Part shown: positions 8,439-17,264 of the stretch, in pieces
Numbering within the stretch: position 1 is the stretch's first letter
How the letters are laid out: the number at the start of each line of letters is the position of its first letter
Assembly: GCF_001713475.1 (NCBI RefSeq)
Contig: NZ_CP016499.1
Coordinates: forward strand, 3,969,501 to 4,033,500
Direction of reading: 5' to 3'
DNA: 64,000 nt
Origin: Agrobacterium sp. RAC06
GTDB lineage: Bacteria > Pseudomonadota > Alphaproteobacteria > Rhizobiales > Rhizobiaceae
Position numbers and translations under genes: made by a program
Notes under the pieces: model-generated
What the model saw: the letters and a program-made list of their open reading frames with translations, nothing else
The model's database searches: none
Told to the model about the DNA's origin: nothing

Positions 8439-10109
8439 TCAAGCCTGGAAGGTGATGTGGCCGTCGCAGATGGTGACGGCGGGGCGGACGGTGTCCATGA
8501 TCGCTTCGGGTGACACGGCTTCGATATCTTTGGTGAGGACCACAACATCGGCGAGATAGCCTGCTTTCAGCATTCCCTTGCGATCTTCCATGAATTCCAC
8601 CCAGGCGCCGATCGAAGTGTAGGCTTCGAGTGCTTCCATCAGCGAGAAGCGCTGATCTTTCAGACCGTCCTTCCAGGGTTTGCGGGTCAAAGCATCCTGG
8701 ATGCACTGGAATGGTGAAACCGGAGAAACCGGCCAGTCCGAGGCAAAGACGACATGGGCTCCGGCTTCTTTCATCGTCCGCCATGCATAGGCCTGGTCCC
8801 AGCGATCCTCGCCGATCTTGGCCGTTGTCGGTTCTGCCGGGAAGCATGTGCCACCCGGGTAATGCACCGGCTGCATGGAGGCGACGATGCCAAGGGTGGC
8901 AAAGCGCGGGATGTCGTCCGGATGGATGATCTCGATATGCTCGATGCGGTGGCGATTGCCGCGTGGGCCGTTGGCATTCAACGCCGCCTCGTAGCCGTCG
9001 AGCGTCTGGCGGATGGCGGCACTGCCGATGGCATGAACGGCGACCTGAAGGCCGAGCGCATCGGCCTTGGTGGCGATCGCATTGAAGGCGTCCGGCGTAA
9101 ACAGCGGCTCATAGGTGTAGCCGGGACGGTCACCGTAGCCGTCGAGCATATAGGCCGTCTGGCTGTCCAGTACGCCGTCCATGAATACCTTGACGAAATC
9201 GCCGCGCAGCATGTCGGTGGCGAATTCCTTCTTCCATGCGGCCGCCTTGTCGAGATCCTCCAGCGCCATGAAATTTTTCATGTGATAGGGAATTCGGATG
9301 CGGCAGGAGAGCTCGCCTGAAAGCTCCAGATCGCGCATCAGCCGCAACTGGTAATGATTGCCGTCGAAATTCTGGATCGAGGTAACGCCCCATGAGGCGC
9401 AGTAGTCGAGGCCGGCCTTCAGGATGGCGCGGTCGAGGGCGAACTGCTCCGGCGTGACATTTTCCGGGTCCATACCGGTGACCATGCCGAGTTCTTCGCG
9501 CCCCCCCGTTGAAGCGAGCGCGGAGACTGGGCCGAAGGCATTGCCCTCGCGCAGCTCGCCATTAGCCAGCCCGTCGGCCCCCATGACGATCTCGTTGCCG
9601 ATGCCGACATCCTTGCCCTGCAGAATGCCCGCCTTCTCCAGTGCTGCCGTGTTCGCCCAGGCGGTGTGATGGTCGGGCGCGAACATCATGAAGGGGCGGT
9701 CGGGCAAAATGGCATCAAGGTGGTGGCGGGTGCAGGGTTCGGTCAGCGAGATGATCGAATAATCGGCGGAAAAGCCCATCAGCAGCGGCTCATCCGGGTT
9801 CTTCTCTGCATAGTCGAGGATGGCTGCCTTGAGCGCCTCGAAGCCCTGGACCCCATGCAGGTTCAGCTGGCGCAGCGACACGGAGCCGGGGAAGATGTGC
9901 ATATGAGCTTCGTTGAAGCCCGGCATGATGGTCGCGCCTTTGGCGTCGATGGTCTGCGTCTCGGGTCCTGCCAGCGCCTCGATCTCTGATCGCGTGCCGA
10001 CTGCGAGGATCCGGTTGCCGGCGAGCGCGACAGCTTCGGCGCGGGGGGCTGCCGGATCGATGGTGAGAACCAGGCCGTTGGTAATGATGATGTCTGCGGT
10101 GGTTGCCAT
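8439..10109 (-). CDS. YtcJ-like metal-dependent amidohydrolase (copy 2)
   Basis: This is a 556-residue paralogue of the neighbouring gene. It has the same ordered motifs: H69/H71 in FNEAHMHIFPGS, FVKVFMDGVL, VAVHAIGSAAI, RIEHIEIIHPDD, FASDWPVSP and a C-terminal GMLKAGYLADVVVLTKD. ATG 10109 has AGAGGAG four bases further upstream and follows the serine hydrolase stop by 17 bases, so I prefer it to the longer start at 10139. The two copies differ around the likely substrate pocket: PVHYPGGTCFPAEP here against PTHPPGSAGLPLEP in copy 1. They may therefore act on different substrates or at successive steps. Confidence 0.88.
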   Translation of the reverse strand: MATTADIIITNGLVLTIDPAAPRAEAVALAGNRILAVGTRSEIEALAGPETQTIDAKGATIMPGFNEAHMHIFPGSVSLRQLNLHGVQGFEALKAAILDYAEKNPDEPLLMGFSADYSIISLTEPCTRHHLDAILPDRPFMMFAPDHHTAWANTAALEKAGILQGKDVGIGNEIVMGADGLANGELREGNAFGPVSALASTGGREELGMVTGMDPENVTPEQFALDRAILKAGLDYCASWGVTSIQNFDGNHYQLRLMRDLELSGELSCRIRIPYHMKNFMALEDLDKAAAWKKEFATDMLRGDFVKVFMDGVLDSQTAYMLDGYGDRPGYTYEPLFTPDAFNAIATKADALGLQVAVHAIGSAAIRQTLDGYEAALNANGPRGNRHRIEHIEIIHPDDIPRFATLGIVASMQPVHYPGGTCFPAEPTTAKIGEDRWDQAYAWRTMKEAGAHVVFASDWPVSPVSPFQCIQDALTRKPWKDGLKDQRFSLMEALEAYTSIGAWVEFMEDRKGMLKAGYLADVVVLTKDIEAVSPEAIMDTVRPAVTICDGHITFQA

Positions 10110-10126
10110 CTCAGGCTCCTCTGAAG

Positions 10127-11308
10127 TCATGCGGTCCACGTGCTGAGCGCGCGGAAGAAGGCGAAGTTGTCGTGTTTCAGCTCGTCATCCAGCGGGTTGG
10201 GCTGCGAGGAGAGTTTGACGATGGTGGTCTCAGTTGATGGGTCGACGTAAAGCCACTGGCCATGAATGCCGATGGCGCAGAAGGCACCGTCCGGTTCTCC
10301 GGACTGGTACCACTGGCTGCGATAACGACCCTTGGGGAAGAAGTTGGATTTGCCATCGACCCAGGCCTGGTGATCGCCTGCCGTCAGCATGTCGGTGAGC
10401 CAGGCTTCGGGGATGAGGCGCTTTCCGTCGACCATGCCGCCGTTGCGCAGCATTTCGCCGACGCGGGAGAGATCGCGGGCGGTGACCGAGATGCCGCCGG
10501 CGGCCCGCGCCGTGCCTTCGACATCGACAGTGACGCTGGCATGGTTCTTCGCGCCGAGCGGCTTCCAGAGGCGCGTCGACAGGACATCGGCATAGCGTTC
10601 GCCGGTTGCGCGCTCAATCAGGATGCCGAGCAGGTCGGAGTTCGGCGACGCATAGAAATGCGCGCCGCCATGCGGATGGGCATCCTTCTTCAGCGTGAGT
10701 AGGAAGGCCAGCAAGGTTTCATCCGGCTGGGACGGATCGGCCGGGTTCCAGAGCGTGGCGCGGCGGTAGCGGGCGTAGGCGCCGTCGGTGTTCAGATAGG
10801 CCTCGTCGAAACCGAGGCTGACGCGCATGTCGAGCACGTCACGGATGCTGCAGTCGCCATAGGCGGAGCCAGCTGCTTCGGGCAGCAGGCTGGTGACGGG
10901 CGCATCGGGGTCCATAAGCCCGTCGGCTTCCAGCGAGGCGATGACAAGTGCGGTCAGCGACTTGCTGATCGAAAACACAATATGGCGCTGGTCGATGCCG
11001 GCATGCGGCGCATAGTGTTCGGCGACGATCGTGCCCGCCTTCATCAGCACGAAGGCGTCGGTATGGGCATAGTCGAGATAAGCGCGGACGTCCGGCTGCC
11101 CGGCCAGTCCCTGCGGCAGCGCCAGCGACAGAAGATCGGACGCAACGGGTTCGCCTTCACTCACCTCGGTCCTGGCCGCGATCATGGCGCTCGGTACCAC
11201 TTCCTCGGCATGGCCAAAGCTGAAGCGGCTAAACGGGGTCGCGCGCCAGTTGGCAAGCGTCACGTTCCGTCTTTCGAAACCATAGGCCTTGGCAAACTGC
11301 GTCGTCAT
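10127..11308 (-). CDS. Serine hydrolase of the beta-lactamase fold, NylB-like
   Basis: This is a 393-residue penicillin-recognising/class C beta-lactamase-fold hydrolase. The active-site SxxK is S113-I-S-K116 (FSISKSLTAL). A tyrosine motif is at Y219 (HFYASPNSDLLG), and a C-terminal GIHGQWLYVDP stands where the third motif lies. Length and motif positions match 6-aminohexanoate-dimer hydrolase (NylB; S112, K115), an amide-cleaving member of this fold. Activity may instead be esterase. There is no signal peptide, so it is probably cytoplasmic. I use ATG 11308, with AGGAGGAG upstream. It sits between the importer's binding-protein gene and the two amidohydrolases, which suggests it acts on the imported compound. 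Confidence 0.85.
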   Translation of the reverse strand: MTTQFAKAYGFERRNVTLANWRATPFSRFSFGHAEEVVPSAMIAARTEVSEGEPVASDLLSLALPQGLAGQPDVRAYLDYAHTDAFVLMKAGTIVAEHYAPHAGIDQRHIVFSISKSLTALVIASLEADGLMDPDAPVTSLLPEAAGSAYGDCSIRDVLDMRVSLGFDEAYLNTDGAYARYRRATLWNPADPSQPDETLLAFLLTLKKDAHPHGGAHFYASPNSDLLGILIERATGERYADVLSTRLWKPLGAKNHASVTVDVEGTARAAGGISVTARDLSRVGEMLRNGGMVDGKRLIPEAWLTDMLTAGDHQAWVDGKSNFFPKGRYRSQWYQSGEPDGAFCAIGIHGQWLYVDPSTETTIVKLSSQPNPLDDELKHDNFAFFRALSTWTA

Positions 11309-11378
11309 CAGGGCATGCTCCTCCTGCGGGAGGGCAATCAAGCCCTCCCGTGTCCGTCTTTTCATTTGTGGTTCAGCG

Positions 11379-12419
11379 TTACTTCTGCACTTCGGTCCAG
11401 ATCCGGGTGTAAAGCTGCTGCACGTCGGGTTCGCAGCTCAGCAGGAACTCGCCGGCACTCTCCAGTTCAGCGGGGATCACCAGTTCCGGCGCGCCCTGCA
11501 TGTCCTTATCCATGAATGCTTCCGAACCCGTGATGCCGTTGGCATACTTGGCAAAGTTCGACAGCATGGCGGCGTTTTCCGGAGCCATGATGAAGTTCAT
11601 GAAGGCCTTGGCGTTGTCGACGTTCTTGGCATCCTTCAGGATGACGACGCTGTCCATGAAGACAGGATAGCCTTCCTTCGGATAGCCGAACTTGACGTCC
11701 GGGTTCTGCAGGCGGGAGCGCATGATGGCGCCGTTCCAGTAGTAGACGCCGGCATAGTCGCCGGTCGGCAGCTTGTCGGTGACGCTGTAGTCCATGGCGA
11801 GCCACTTGGTCTTGGCTTCCACCAGCTTGTCGCGCACTTTCTTCAGAACTTCCTTGTCAGTGGTGCACCAGTCGCCGTCAAAATACTTGATTGTCGCGAA
11901 GAGGACGTCGTTCATTTCGGGCGTGACGTTGAGCTTGCCGACCAGCTCTTCCGGCGGGTCGAGGAAGATCGCCGAGGTGTTGATGTCGCCATTGTAGAAC
12001 TTGGTGTTGACGCCGATGCCGGTCACACCCCACTGCCACGGAACCGAGTAACGACGGCCCGGATCCCACTCGACATCGGCCCAGCGCGGATCGACGTTCT
12101 TGAAGTTCTCCATTTGGTCCGGACGAGCCTCGAGCAGCAGGCCCTCGTTGATCCAGATCGGCATGTAGTTGGCCGAGGGCACGACGATGTCGAAGCCATG
12201 GCCGCCGGCGCGGACCTTGGCGAGCGCCGTGTCATTCGAGTCATAGTCGGTGATCGTCACCTTGACGTCGAACTGCTCCTCGAACTTCTTGATCAGCTCC
12301 GGGCTGGTATAGTCGCCCCAGTTGTAGATGTTGAGCTCGCCGGCGGCCGAGGCCGCGCCTGCGAAACTCAGCACCGAGATCGCGGCAATCGCCGTGGTCG
12401 TCATCCATTTCATTGTCAT
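11379..12419 (-). CDS. Polyamine-type ABC transporter substrate-binding protein
   Basis: This is a 346-residue periplasmic binding protein of the PotD/PotF type (COG0687). The signal peptide ends around ASAAG. The mature protein starts with the family hallmark LNIYNWGDYTSPELIKKFEE, followed by SANYMPIWINEGLL and WQWGVTGIGVNT. Two cysteines in the C-terminal half (DWCTTD and LLSCEP) may form a disulfide. ATG 12419 or the in-frame ATG at 12413 are equally possible. It is 26 bases after the permease gene and is followed by the NylB-like hydrolase. The ligand is probably a cationic amine or an amine conjugate rather than free spermidine, judging from the hydrolases next door. That is inference. 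Confidence 0.9.
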   Translation of the reverse strand: MTMKWMTTTAIAAISVLSFAGAASAAGELNIYNWGDYTSPELIKKFEEQFDVKVTITDYDSNDTALAKVRAGGHGFDIVVPSANYMPIWINEGLLLEARPDQMENFKNVDPRWADVEWDPGRRYSVPWQWGVTGIGVNTKFYNGDINTSAIFLDPPEELVGKLNVTPEMNDVLFATIKYFDGDWCTTDKEVLKKVRDKLVEAKTKWLAMDYSVTDKLPTGDYAGVYYWNGAIMRSRLQNPDVKFGYPKEGYPVFMDSVVILKDAKNVDNAKAFMNFIMAPENAAMLSNFAKYANGITGSEAFMDKDMQGAPELVIPAELESAGEFLLSCEPDVQQLYTRIWTEVQK

Positions 12420-12445
12420 TCTCCGTTCCTCTCTGTTGGTTGCTT

Positions 12446-13255
12446 TTATGCTTGCGGCTTGCGCCGGTTGATGAAGAAGAAGATCACGATCAGCACCGTT
12501 GAGGCGGCGAGGAAAATCGTCGCAATCGCGTTGATTTCCGGCGTCGTCTCACGGCGGATCTGGCCGAGCATGTAGGTGGGTAGCGTGTCCTGCCCGCCGG
12601 ATTTGACGAATTCGGTGATGACGACGTCATCCAGCGAAATCACGAAGGCGAGCATGAAGCCGGCGATGATGGCAGGCCTCAGCAGCGGAAATGTCACGAA
12701 GCGGAAGGCCTGCCAGGGCGTGGCATAGAGATCGGCGGCGGCCCGCTCCAGCGTCAGATCCATGCTTTCCAGCCGTGCCCGGATGGGCAGATAGGCGAAG
12801 GGTATGCAGAAGGCCGTATGGGCAAGGATCAGGTAGCCGAGGCCGGAATAGCCGGTCCACACCTTGATGCGCGAAAAGACGATTAGGAGGGCCACGGCCG
12901 TAACAATTTCCGGGATCATCAGTGGCTGGTTGATAACAGCGTATTTCGCCGTCAGGCCGCGATAGGGCTCGGTGCGGGTGGTGGCGAGTGCTGCCATGGT
13001 TGCGGCGATCGTCGCCAGTCCCGCGGCCCAGAGCGCGATGATGACCGAGCGCATTGCAGCGGCCTGCACCGTGCTGTTCTCCAGCGCCGAGGCGAACCAG
13101 CGCAGAGAAAATCCGCCCCATGATGAGAGCGAGTCGCTGGCGTTGAAGGAATAGGCGACCAGCGTCGCGATCGGCAAGTAGAGCGCGAAGAAGGTAAAGA
13201 GCGCGATAAAGCCGAAGCCGGGTTGTGAGCGGATGTCGAAGCGACGTTCAGCCAT
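12446..13255 (-). CDS. Polyamine-type ABC transporter permease (PotC/PotI type)
   Basis: This is a 269-residue inner membrane permease with six predicted helices. The EAA loop contacting the ATPase is ERAAADLYATPWQAFRFVTF, followed by PLLRPAIIAGFMLAF, as in PotC/PotI proteins. ATG 13255 overlaps the stop of the companion permease by eight bases, which fixes the start. It forms a heterodimer with the upstream permease. Confidence 0.92.
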   Translation of the reverse strand: MAERRFDIRSQPGFGFIALFTFFALYLPIATLVAYSFNASDSLSSWGGFSLRWFASALENSTVQAAAMRSVIIALWAAGLATIAATMAALATTRTEPYRGLTAKYAVINQPLMIPEIVTAVALLIVFSRIKVWTGYSGLGYLILAHTAFCIPFAYLPIRARLESMDLTLERAAADLYATPWQAFRFVTFPLLRPAIIAGFMLAFVISLDDVVITEFVKSGGQDTLPTYMLGQIRRETTPEINAIATIFLAASTVLIVIFFFINRRKPQA

Positions 13256-14171
13256 GTCGCACCCCCGACTTTGCCGCGTTGCGGACATAGAAGAGCAGGG
13301 CGATCATGACGAGCGCCATCAGCGTGATCGACATGGCGGCGCCCAGCGGCCAGTTGCGGCCGGCACCGAACTGCAGCTCGATCAGGTTGCCCAGCATAAG
13401 GTTCTTGCCACCGCCGAGCACGCGCGGAATGACATAGGCCCCGAGCGAGGGAATGAAGACCAGGATGGAGCCGGCAATCAGGCCGGGCTTCACCAGCGGA
13501 ATGACGATCCGCCAGAGCACCTGCAGACGGTTGGCGTAGAGGTCGTATCCGGCCTCGACCAGCCGGAAATCCAGCTTCTCGATCGAGGCATAGAGCGGCA
13601 GCACCATCAGCGGCAGATAGACATAGGTCATGCCGAGCAGGGTGGCGGTGTCGGTGTAGATGATCTGCAGCGGCGTATCGATGATGCCGAGCCAGATCAG
13701 CAGGTTGTTGAGAATGCCCTCGTTGCGGATGACCTGCTGCATGGCGAAGGTGCGGATCAGGAGGTTGGTCCAGAAGGGAATGGTGATGAGGAAAACCCAG
13801 ATTTCTCGGGTGCGGGCCGGGCGGGTCGCGATGAAATAGGCGGTCGGGAAGCCCAGGATCAGGGTGAAGAGCGTCGTGTAGAGCGAGAGCTTGATCGAGC
13901 GCCAGAAGATCGCCAGATGCGCGTCGGCGATGCCCAGCGTGTCGTCGAAGATATCGCGCTGCATGAAGACCGAGGTCCAGCCTTCGAGCGAAAAGACGCC
14001 GAATTTCACATCGCCGTAGTCGCCCTTTTCGAGGAAGGAATAGAGCACCATCACCAGCAGCGGGCCGAGGGCTGCGACGAAGATGATGACAAGCGCCGGG
14101 AGGCTCAGGAACCAGCGGTTTCGGATGTCGCGCGATTTGGCATTTTCAGGGGCCGTCTTGATCGCGCTCAT
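13248..14171 (-). CDS. Polyamine-type ABC transporter permease (PotB/PotH type)
   Basis: This is a 307-residue inner membrane permease with six predicted helices. A large periplasmic segment sits between helices 1 and 2, as usual for PotB/PotH. The EAA loop reads VEAGYDLYANRLQVLWRIVI and is followed by PLVKPGLIAGSILVF. I use ATG 14171, preceded by GAGG at eight bases; the codon at 14177 is TTG. It overlaps the end of the ATPase gene by a few bases and the next permease by eight. Confidence 0.92.
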   Translation of the reverse strand: MSAIKTAPENAKSRDIRNRWFLSLPALVIIFVAALGPLLVMVLYSFLEKGDYGDVKFGVFSLEGWTSVFMQRDIFDDTLGIADAHLAIFWRSIKLSLYTTLFTLILGFPTAYFIATRPARTREIWVFLITIPFWTNLLIRTFAMQQVIRNEGILNNLLIWLGIIDTPLQIIYTDTATLLGMTYVYLPLMVLPLYASIEKLDFRLVEAGYDLYANRLQVLWRIVIPLVKPGLIAGSILVFIPSLGAYVIPRVLGGGKNLMLGNLIELQFGAGRNWPLGAAMSITLMALVMIALLFYVRNAAKSGVRHG

Positions 14172-14173
14172 GG

Positions 14174-15274
14174 TCAATCCCTCAGGATTTGCGCGACATC
14201 ATGGCTGACCATGATGCCGACATGTTGGCCCTCGACCAGCCCGCAACTGCCGCTGCGGCTGTTTTGCTGGCGAACCGTGAAGAGCGAGCCACCTTCGAGG
14301 CGGACATTGATATTGGTGTCCGTTCCCAGATAGACGACGCTTTCGATCGAACCCTGCAGGGTCGCTTCATCTGTCGCGTCGACGATGGCGGCGTGTTCGG
14401 GTCGGATGACGATCGTCACCTTGCCTGTCGGCGTTGTGTTGTCCGGGAAGGTCGCAGGGATCTCGCGACCGGAGCGCAGCCTGACGCTTGCCCGGTCGCC
14501 CTGGACCGAGGCGACTTCAACCTCAAGGAAGTTTGTCTCGCCGATGAAGTCGGCGACGAAGCGTTCGGCGGGGCGATCATAGATGTCCCAGGGCGAGCCG
14601 ACCTGGCGAAGGCTGCCCATCGACATGACCGCGATGCGGTCCGACATGGTGAGCGCTTCTTCCTGGTCGTGGGTGACGAAGATGAAGGTGATGCCCGTCT
14701 CCGCCTGCACCCGCTTCAACTCGATCTGCATTTCCTTGCGCAGTTTGTAATCGAGGGCCGAGAGCGGCTCGTCGAGTAGCAGCACCTTCGGCTTCGGAGC
14801 GAGCGCCCGGGCGAGCGCCACGCGCTGCTGCTGGCCGCCGGAGATCTGGCTCACCTGCCGGTCGCGCATCTGGGTCATGTGCACCAGCTCCAACATCTCG
14901 TCGACGCGCGCCTTGATCTCGGCGCTCGGCTTGCCGAGCATCTTCAGGCCGAAGCCGATGTTTTCGGCGACGGTCATATGCGGGAAGAGCGCGTAGGACT
15001 GGAAAACGGTGTTGACCGGCCGCCTGAAGGGCGGAAGCGGTGCGATGTCTTCGCCATGGAGCAGGATTTCGCCCGTTGTCGGGAAATCGAAGCCGGCGAT
15101 CAGCCGCAGAAGCGTGGTCTTGCCGCAGCCGGATGGGCCCAGCAGCGTGAAGAACTCGTTTTCCCTGATTTTGAGGAAGATCCCGTCGAGGGCGGTGACC
15201 TTGTCGGGTCCGGTTCCGTAGATGCGGCTGACGCCGCGGATTTCGATGGCTGCCTTGTCAGATGCGGAACTCAA
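14174..15274 (-). CDS. Polyamine-type ABC transporter ATPase (PotA/PotG type)
   Basis: This is a 366-residue ATPase. Walker A is GPSGCGKTT at residues 46-54, the signature is [15 protein letters not shown] and Walker B is [13 protein letters not shown], with a switch histidine in [12 protein letters not shown]-terminal TOBE-type domain (about residues 285-355) is typical of the PotA/MalK subgroup. The start is a TTG at 15274 preceded by AGGGGG. It is the first gene of a probable eight-gene operon running down to the TetR gene. It is divergent from an amidase gene across a 431-base gap, which must hold both promoters. Confidence 0.92.
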   Translation of the reverse strand: MSSASDKAAIEIRGVSRIYGTGPDKVTALDGIFLKIRENEFFTLLGPSGCGKTTLLRLIAGFDFPTTGEILLHGEDIAPLPPFRRPVNTVFQSYALFPHMTVAENIGFGLKMLGKPSAEIKARVDEMLELVHMTQMRDRQVSQISGGQQQRVALARALAPKPKVLLLDEPLSALDYKLRKEMQIELKRVQAETGITFIFVTHDQEEALTMSDRIAVMSMGSLRQVGSPWDIYDRPAERFVADFIGETNFLEVEVASVQGDRASVRLRSGREIPATFPDNTTPTGKVTIVIRPEHAAIVDATDEATLQGSIESVVYLGTDTNINVRLEGGSLFTVRQQNSRSGSCGLVEGQHVGIMVSHDVAQILRD

Positions 15275-15705
15275 GCCGTGCCCCCTGGCGTTCGGGTTAT
15301 GCGCGTAGTGCTTTGTTCGACCCTGTGCCCGGCGATCGCAGGTGGCAGGGTGGCGCAGAGGGTATCACGCAAGTCACGTGCCAGCTTCTGGGCATGCTGA
15401 TCTCTCCCCTTATGGCTTGGTCCAGACCGCTGCCGCTTACGGGCAATACGCCGGATTTCGCCTGATTTCGTCGATGTTCCCGTGTTTCGGAGAAGCAGTT
15501 CGACGAGGCCTGCTTCTTCCTCTTTTGTGGCATGTTGCCTCTAATTTGGTCGTTTGACCATTTTTATTTTGGGCAGCTTGAAAGTTTTCCGGAGGCGCAT
15601 GGCTGGCCTGCGTCGGGCGCTCGGCCCGGCGCTTGACAGTGTCGTGTCGAGAAGCCCATCGTCTCTTTCTGCCCGACCAGAGAGCCCATTTGAACGGAGC
15701 CCCGC
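15275..15705. other. 431-base divergent intergenic region
   Basis: No supported gene lies here. It separates the importer-hydrolase operon (minus strand) from the amidase gene (plus strand), so it should hold both promoters and any TetR operator. A TTGACA at 15633-15638 could be a -35 box for the amidase, but no good -10 box follows. I see no convincing inverted repeat for the TetR protein. Confidence 0.5.
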
Positions 15706-17145
15706 GTGTCCGAACTGACGTCCCTGTCCCTTGCCGACCTCCGGAAAACCCTCGATGCCGGAGGTCTCTCGGCCGAGGAGGTGATGGAAGCCTATCTCGA
15801 GCGGATCGAGAGCCTCAATCACCAGATCAATGCGCTTGTCAGTCTTCGTTCGCGCGAGGCGCTACGTGCCGAGGCCCGGGCGAAGGATGCCGAGCGCAAG
15901 CATGGCAGATCCCTCGGGGTCCTGCATGGCGTGCCCGTTGCCATCAAGGATCTTAGCGAGGCGAAGGGCATTCTCTGTACCTATGGCTCGCCGCTCTTCC
16001 ACGATTATGTGCCCGATTTCGACGACATCCAGGTGGAGCGCATCCGGGCCGCCGGGGCGATCATCATCGGCAAGACAAACACGCCGGAATGGGGCTTCGG
16101 CTCGCACAGCTACAATCCTGTCTTTGGCGTGACGCGGAACCCGTGGGATGTCAGCCGTTCGGCGGGCGGATCGAGCGGCGGGGCAGGCGCCGCGCTTGCT
16201 GCGCGTCTTGTGCCGGTCGCGGATGGCAGCGACATGATGGGCTCTCTGCGCAATCCAGCCGCCTTCAACAATGTCGTCGGCTTCCGCCCGAGCTTCGGGC
16301 GCATCCCCACGCTTCCCGGGCGCGATGCCTATCTCAATCAGCTTGCGACTCTGGGGCCGATGGGCCGCTCTGTCCAGGACGTTGTGACGCTTCTCAACGT
16401 GCAATCCGGTTTTGATGCGCGCGATCCGTCTTCTTTCGAGAGCCCGCCGATTTCCCTCGATCCGACGATCCCTGGAAAGGGCGGTCGCATCGGCTGGCTC
16501 GGGAACTTCGGTGGACATCTCTCCTTCGAAGCCGGCGTGCTCGAGCTGAACGAAAAAGCGCTCGGTGTCTTCGAACGGTTGGGGTTTGCGGTCGAGCCGA
16601 TGAAGGTCCACTTCGATATGAACAGGCTCTGGTGGGCCTGGACGACGTTGCGCAGCTACTTCACTGCCGGCAGCATGCGGGACTTCTACGAGGATCCCGG
16701 TCGACGCGGGTCGCTGAAGCCGGAGATCCTCTACGAGGTTCGCTCCGGGGTGCGCATCCAGGCGGCAGACGTCTACGAGGCTTCGGCGGTCCGGACGGCC
16801 TGGTATCAGGCTGTCATGAAAGCCTTCGAGACCTACGACTACCTGATCGCACCCGCTGCACAGGTCTTTCCCTTCGATGCCGACATTCCCTGGCCGCGCG
16901 AAATCGCTGGCAAGCACATGGACACCTATCATCGCTGGATGGAGGTCGTTATTGGCCCCAGCATGGCCGGGCTTCCGGTTGCTGCATTGCCCGCCGGTTT
17001 CTCCGCGACTGGCCTGCCCAATGGCTTCCAGCTGATCGGGCGACCGAGGGCGGATCAGGCGGTGCTGTCCGTTGCCTCAGCTTATGAGGCGGCGACCGAC
17101 TGGCTCGCGCGTGTGCCGCCGCTTGTTTCCGGGACCGCGGGATAA
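15706..17145 (+). CDS. Amidase signature family amidohydrolase
   Basis: This is a 479-residue amidase-signature enzyme. The Ser-cisSer-Lys triad is visible as K81 (VAIKDLSEAKG), S157 (GGSSGG, 154-159) and the nucleophile S180 in GSDMMGSLRNPA. The stretch before the nucleophile is MMGS instead of the common xGGS, a variant that may mark a subgroup. The C-terminal half (MDTYHRWMEVVIGPSMAGLP) is typical. The start is GTG 15706 with GGAG seven bases upstream. It is divergent from the importer operon and is followed 119 bases later by an M19 dipeptidase. It likely hydrolyses an amide in the cytoplasm, perhaps the compound brought in by the importer. Confidence 0.9.
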   Translation: MSELTSLSLADLRKTLDAGGLSAEEVMEAYLERIESLNHQINALVSLRSREALRAEARAKDAERKHGRSLGVLHGVPVAIKDLSEAKGILCTYGSPLFHDYVPDFDDIQVERIRAAGAIIIGKTNTPEWGFGSHSYNPVFGVTRNPWDVSRSAGGSSGGAGAALAARLVPVADGSDMMGSLRNPAAFNNVVGFRPSFGRIPTLPGRDAYLNQLATLGPMGRSVQDVVTLLNVQSGFDARDPSSFESPPISLDPTIPGKGGRIGWLGNFGGHLSFEAGVLELNEKALGVFERLGFAVEPMKVHFDMNRLWWAWTTLRSYFTAGSMRDFYEDPGRRGSLKPEILYEVRSGVRIQAADVYEASAVRTAWYQAVMKAFETYDYLIAPAAQVFPFDADIPWPREIAGKHMDTYHRWMEVVIGPSMAGLPVAALPAGFSATGLPNGFQLIGRPRADQAVLSVASAYEAATDWLARVPPLVSGTAG

Positions 17146-17264
17146 ATCGCCGTGCCGCTTGAAGCGCGACATGATTTGGTCCAACGATTCCGAAACAGTC
17201 GCAGTGTTTGACCTCTTTCCCCGCCCGGGTTTTCTGCCTGGACGCTACTTCTGGATCCTTCTTC

